Source: an uncultured Pseudogracilibacillus sp.
GTDB taxonomy: Bacteria > Bacillota > Bacilli > Bacillales > Amphibacillaceae
Assembly: GCA_937960785.1 (NCBI GenBank)
Contig: CALGOZ010000054.1
Coordinates: 1 to 13,822, forward strand
Direction: 5' to 3'
DNA: 13,822 bases
Both the position numbers and the translations under genes were made by a program. Positions 13,384 to 13,822 of this stretch are shown here, one piece after another. The notes under the pieces are model-generated. The model was not told the origin of the DNA, searched no databases, and saw only the letters and a list, made by a program, of their open reading frames with translations. Numbering within the stretch: the first letter of the stretch is position 1; each line of letters opens with the position of its first letter.

Positions 13384-13822
13384 GCGCACCTGAAATTGGT
13401 GTAGAGTGCGTTTTCGTGTGCGTTGGATTCTGCTGCGCACCTGAAATTGGTGTAGAGTGCGTTTTCGTGTGCGTTGGATTTCGCCGCGCACCTGAAATCG
13501 GTAGAAAGCGCATTTTCGTGTGCGTTGGATTTCGCCGCGCACCTGAAATCGGTAGAAAGTGCATTTTCGTGTGCGTTGGGCCGTCCCGCGCACCTGAAAT
13601 CGGGGAAAAGTGCATTTTCGTGTGCGTTGGATTGTCCCACGCACCTGAAATCGGTAGAAAGCGCATTTTCGTGTGCGTTGGATTGTCCCGCGCACCTGAA
13701 ATTGGTAGAAAGTGCGTTTTCGTGTGCGTTGGATTGTCCCGCGCACCTGAAATCGGTAGAAAGTGCGTTTTCGTGTGCGTTGGATTGTCCCGCGCACCTG
13801 AAATTGGTAGAAAGTGCGTTTT
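13384..13822. repeat. 51-bp tandem repeat array, 8 full units plus one partial
   Basis: Units start at 13384, 13435, 13486, 13537, 13588, 13639, 13690, 13741 and 13792. Every step is exactly 51 bp, and the last copy is cut by the window end after 31 bp. Each unit contains the invariant blocks CGCACCTGAAAT (unit positions 2-13) and TTTCGTGTGCGTTGG (29-43). Variation is confined to position 1 of one unit, the middle (14-27) and the end (44-51). The two invariant blocks pair to form a hairpin: positions 1-12 with 29-40. The array starts about 20 bp after the opp terminator and fills the rest of the window, so its true length is unknown. I see no credible gene inside it. Confidence 0.93.

Noticed and set aside
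13381..13797. 138-residue minus-strand reading frame (and two others) through the 51-bp array
   Set aside because: All three frames are open because the unit lacks stops and is a multiple of three. No ribosome binding site or recognisable domain is seen, so it is not listed as a gene.
13384..13822. CRISPR array
   Set aside because: The intervening sequences are nearly identical between units, so there are no unique spacers, and no cas genes are present. It is a tandem repeat.

Overview
The window reads as chromosome from a low-GC Gram-positive bacterium of the Bacillaceae. The evidence is AGGAGG-type ribosome binding sites, several Bacillus-type small families (YpuA/DUF1002, a YuzB-like DUF1450 protein, a membrane-anchored lysozyme-like protein) and a Bacillus-style oppABCDF operon. 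The OppA mature domain is very acidic, which fits a salt- or alkali-tolerant relative, but that is inference. I see no rRNA, tRNA, insertion sequence, phage gene or cas gene.

Layout. Positions 1-331 are non-coding and hold four 15-bp repeat cores spaced exactly 52 bp apart, followed by the leader of the first gene. Then come, on the + strand, an MFS transporter (332-1528) and a large SWIM-SNF2 helicase (1544-4696) that are probably co-transcribed. A membrane-anchored lysozyme-like protein (4818-5474) and ridA (5576-5950) each have their own extended -10 promoter. A small cysteine-rich DUF1450 gene lies on the - strand (5980-6228), convergent with ridA across a shared terminator hairpin and divergent from ypuA (6386-7291). 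ypuA ends in a strong intrinsic terminator.

The right half is a complete oligopeptide ABC importer operon, oppA-oppB-oppC-oppD-oppF (7560-13310): a lipoprotein receptor, two membrane permeases and two ATPases. A hairpin with a T-run between oppA and oppB probably trims transcription so that receptor exceeds transporter. A CodY-box-like sequence in the oppA leader suggests nutrient control. The operon ends in a clear terminator.

From 13384 to the window end there is a perfect-period 51-bp tandem array (eight full units and one partial). Each unit can fold into the same roughly 40-nt hairpin. Almost all variation falls in the loop and linker, while the stem arms are nearly invariant. This array, and the 52-bp-spaced one at the other end, are the least explained features here. 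The genes themselves look like ordinary chromosomal genes and I do not see a new multi-gene system.
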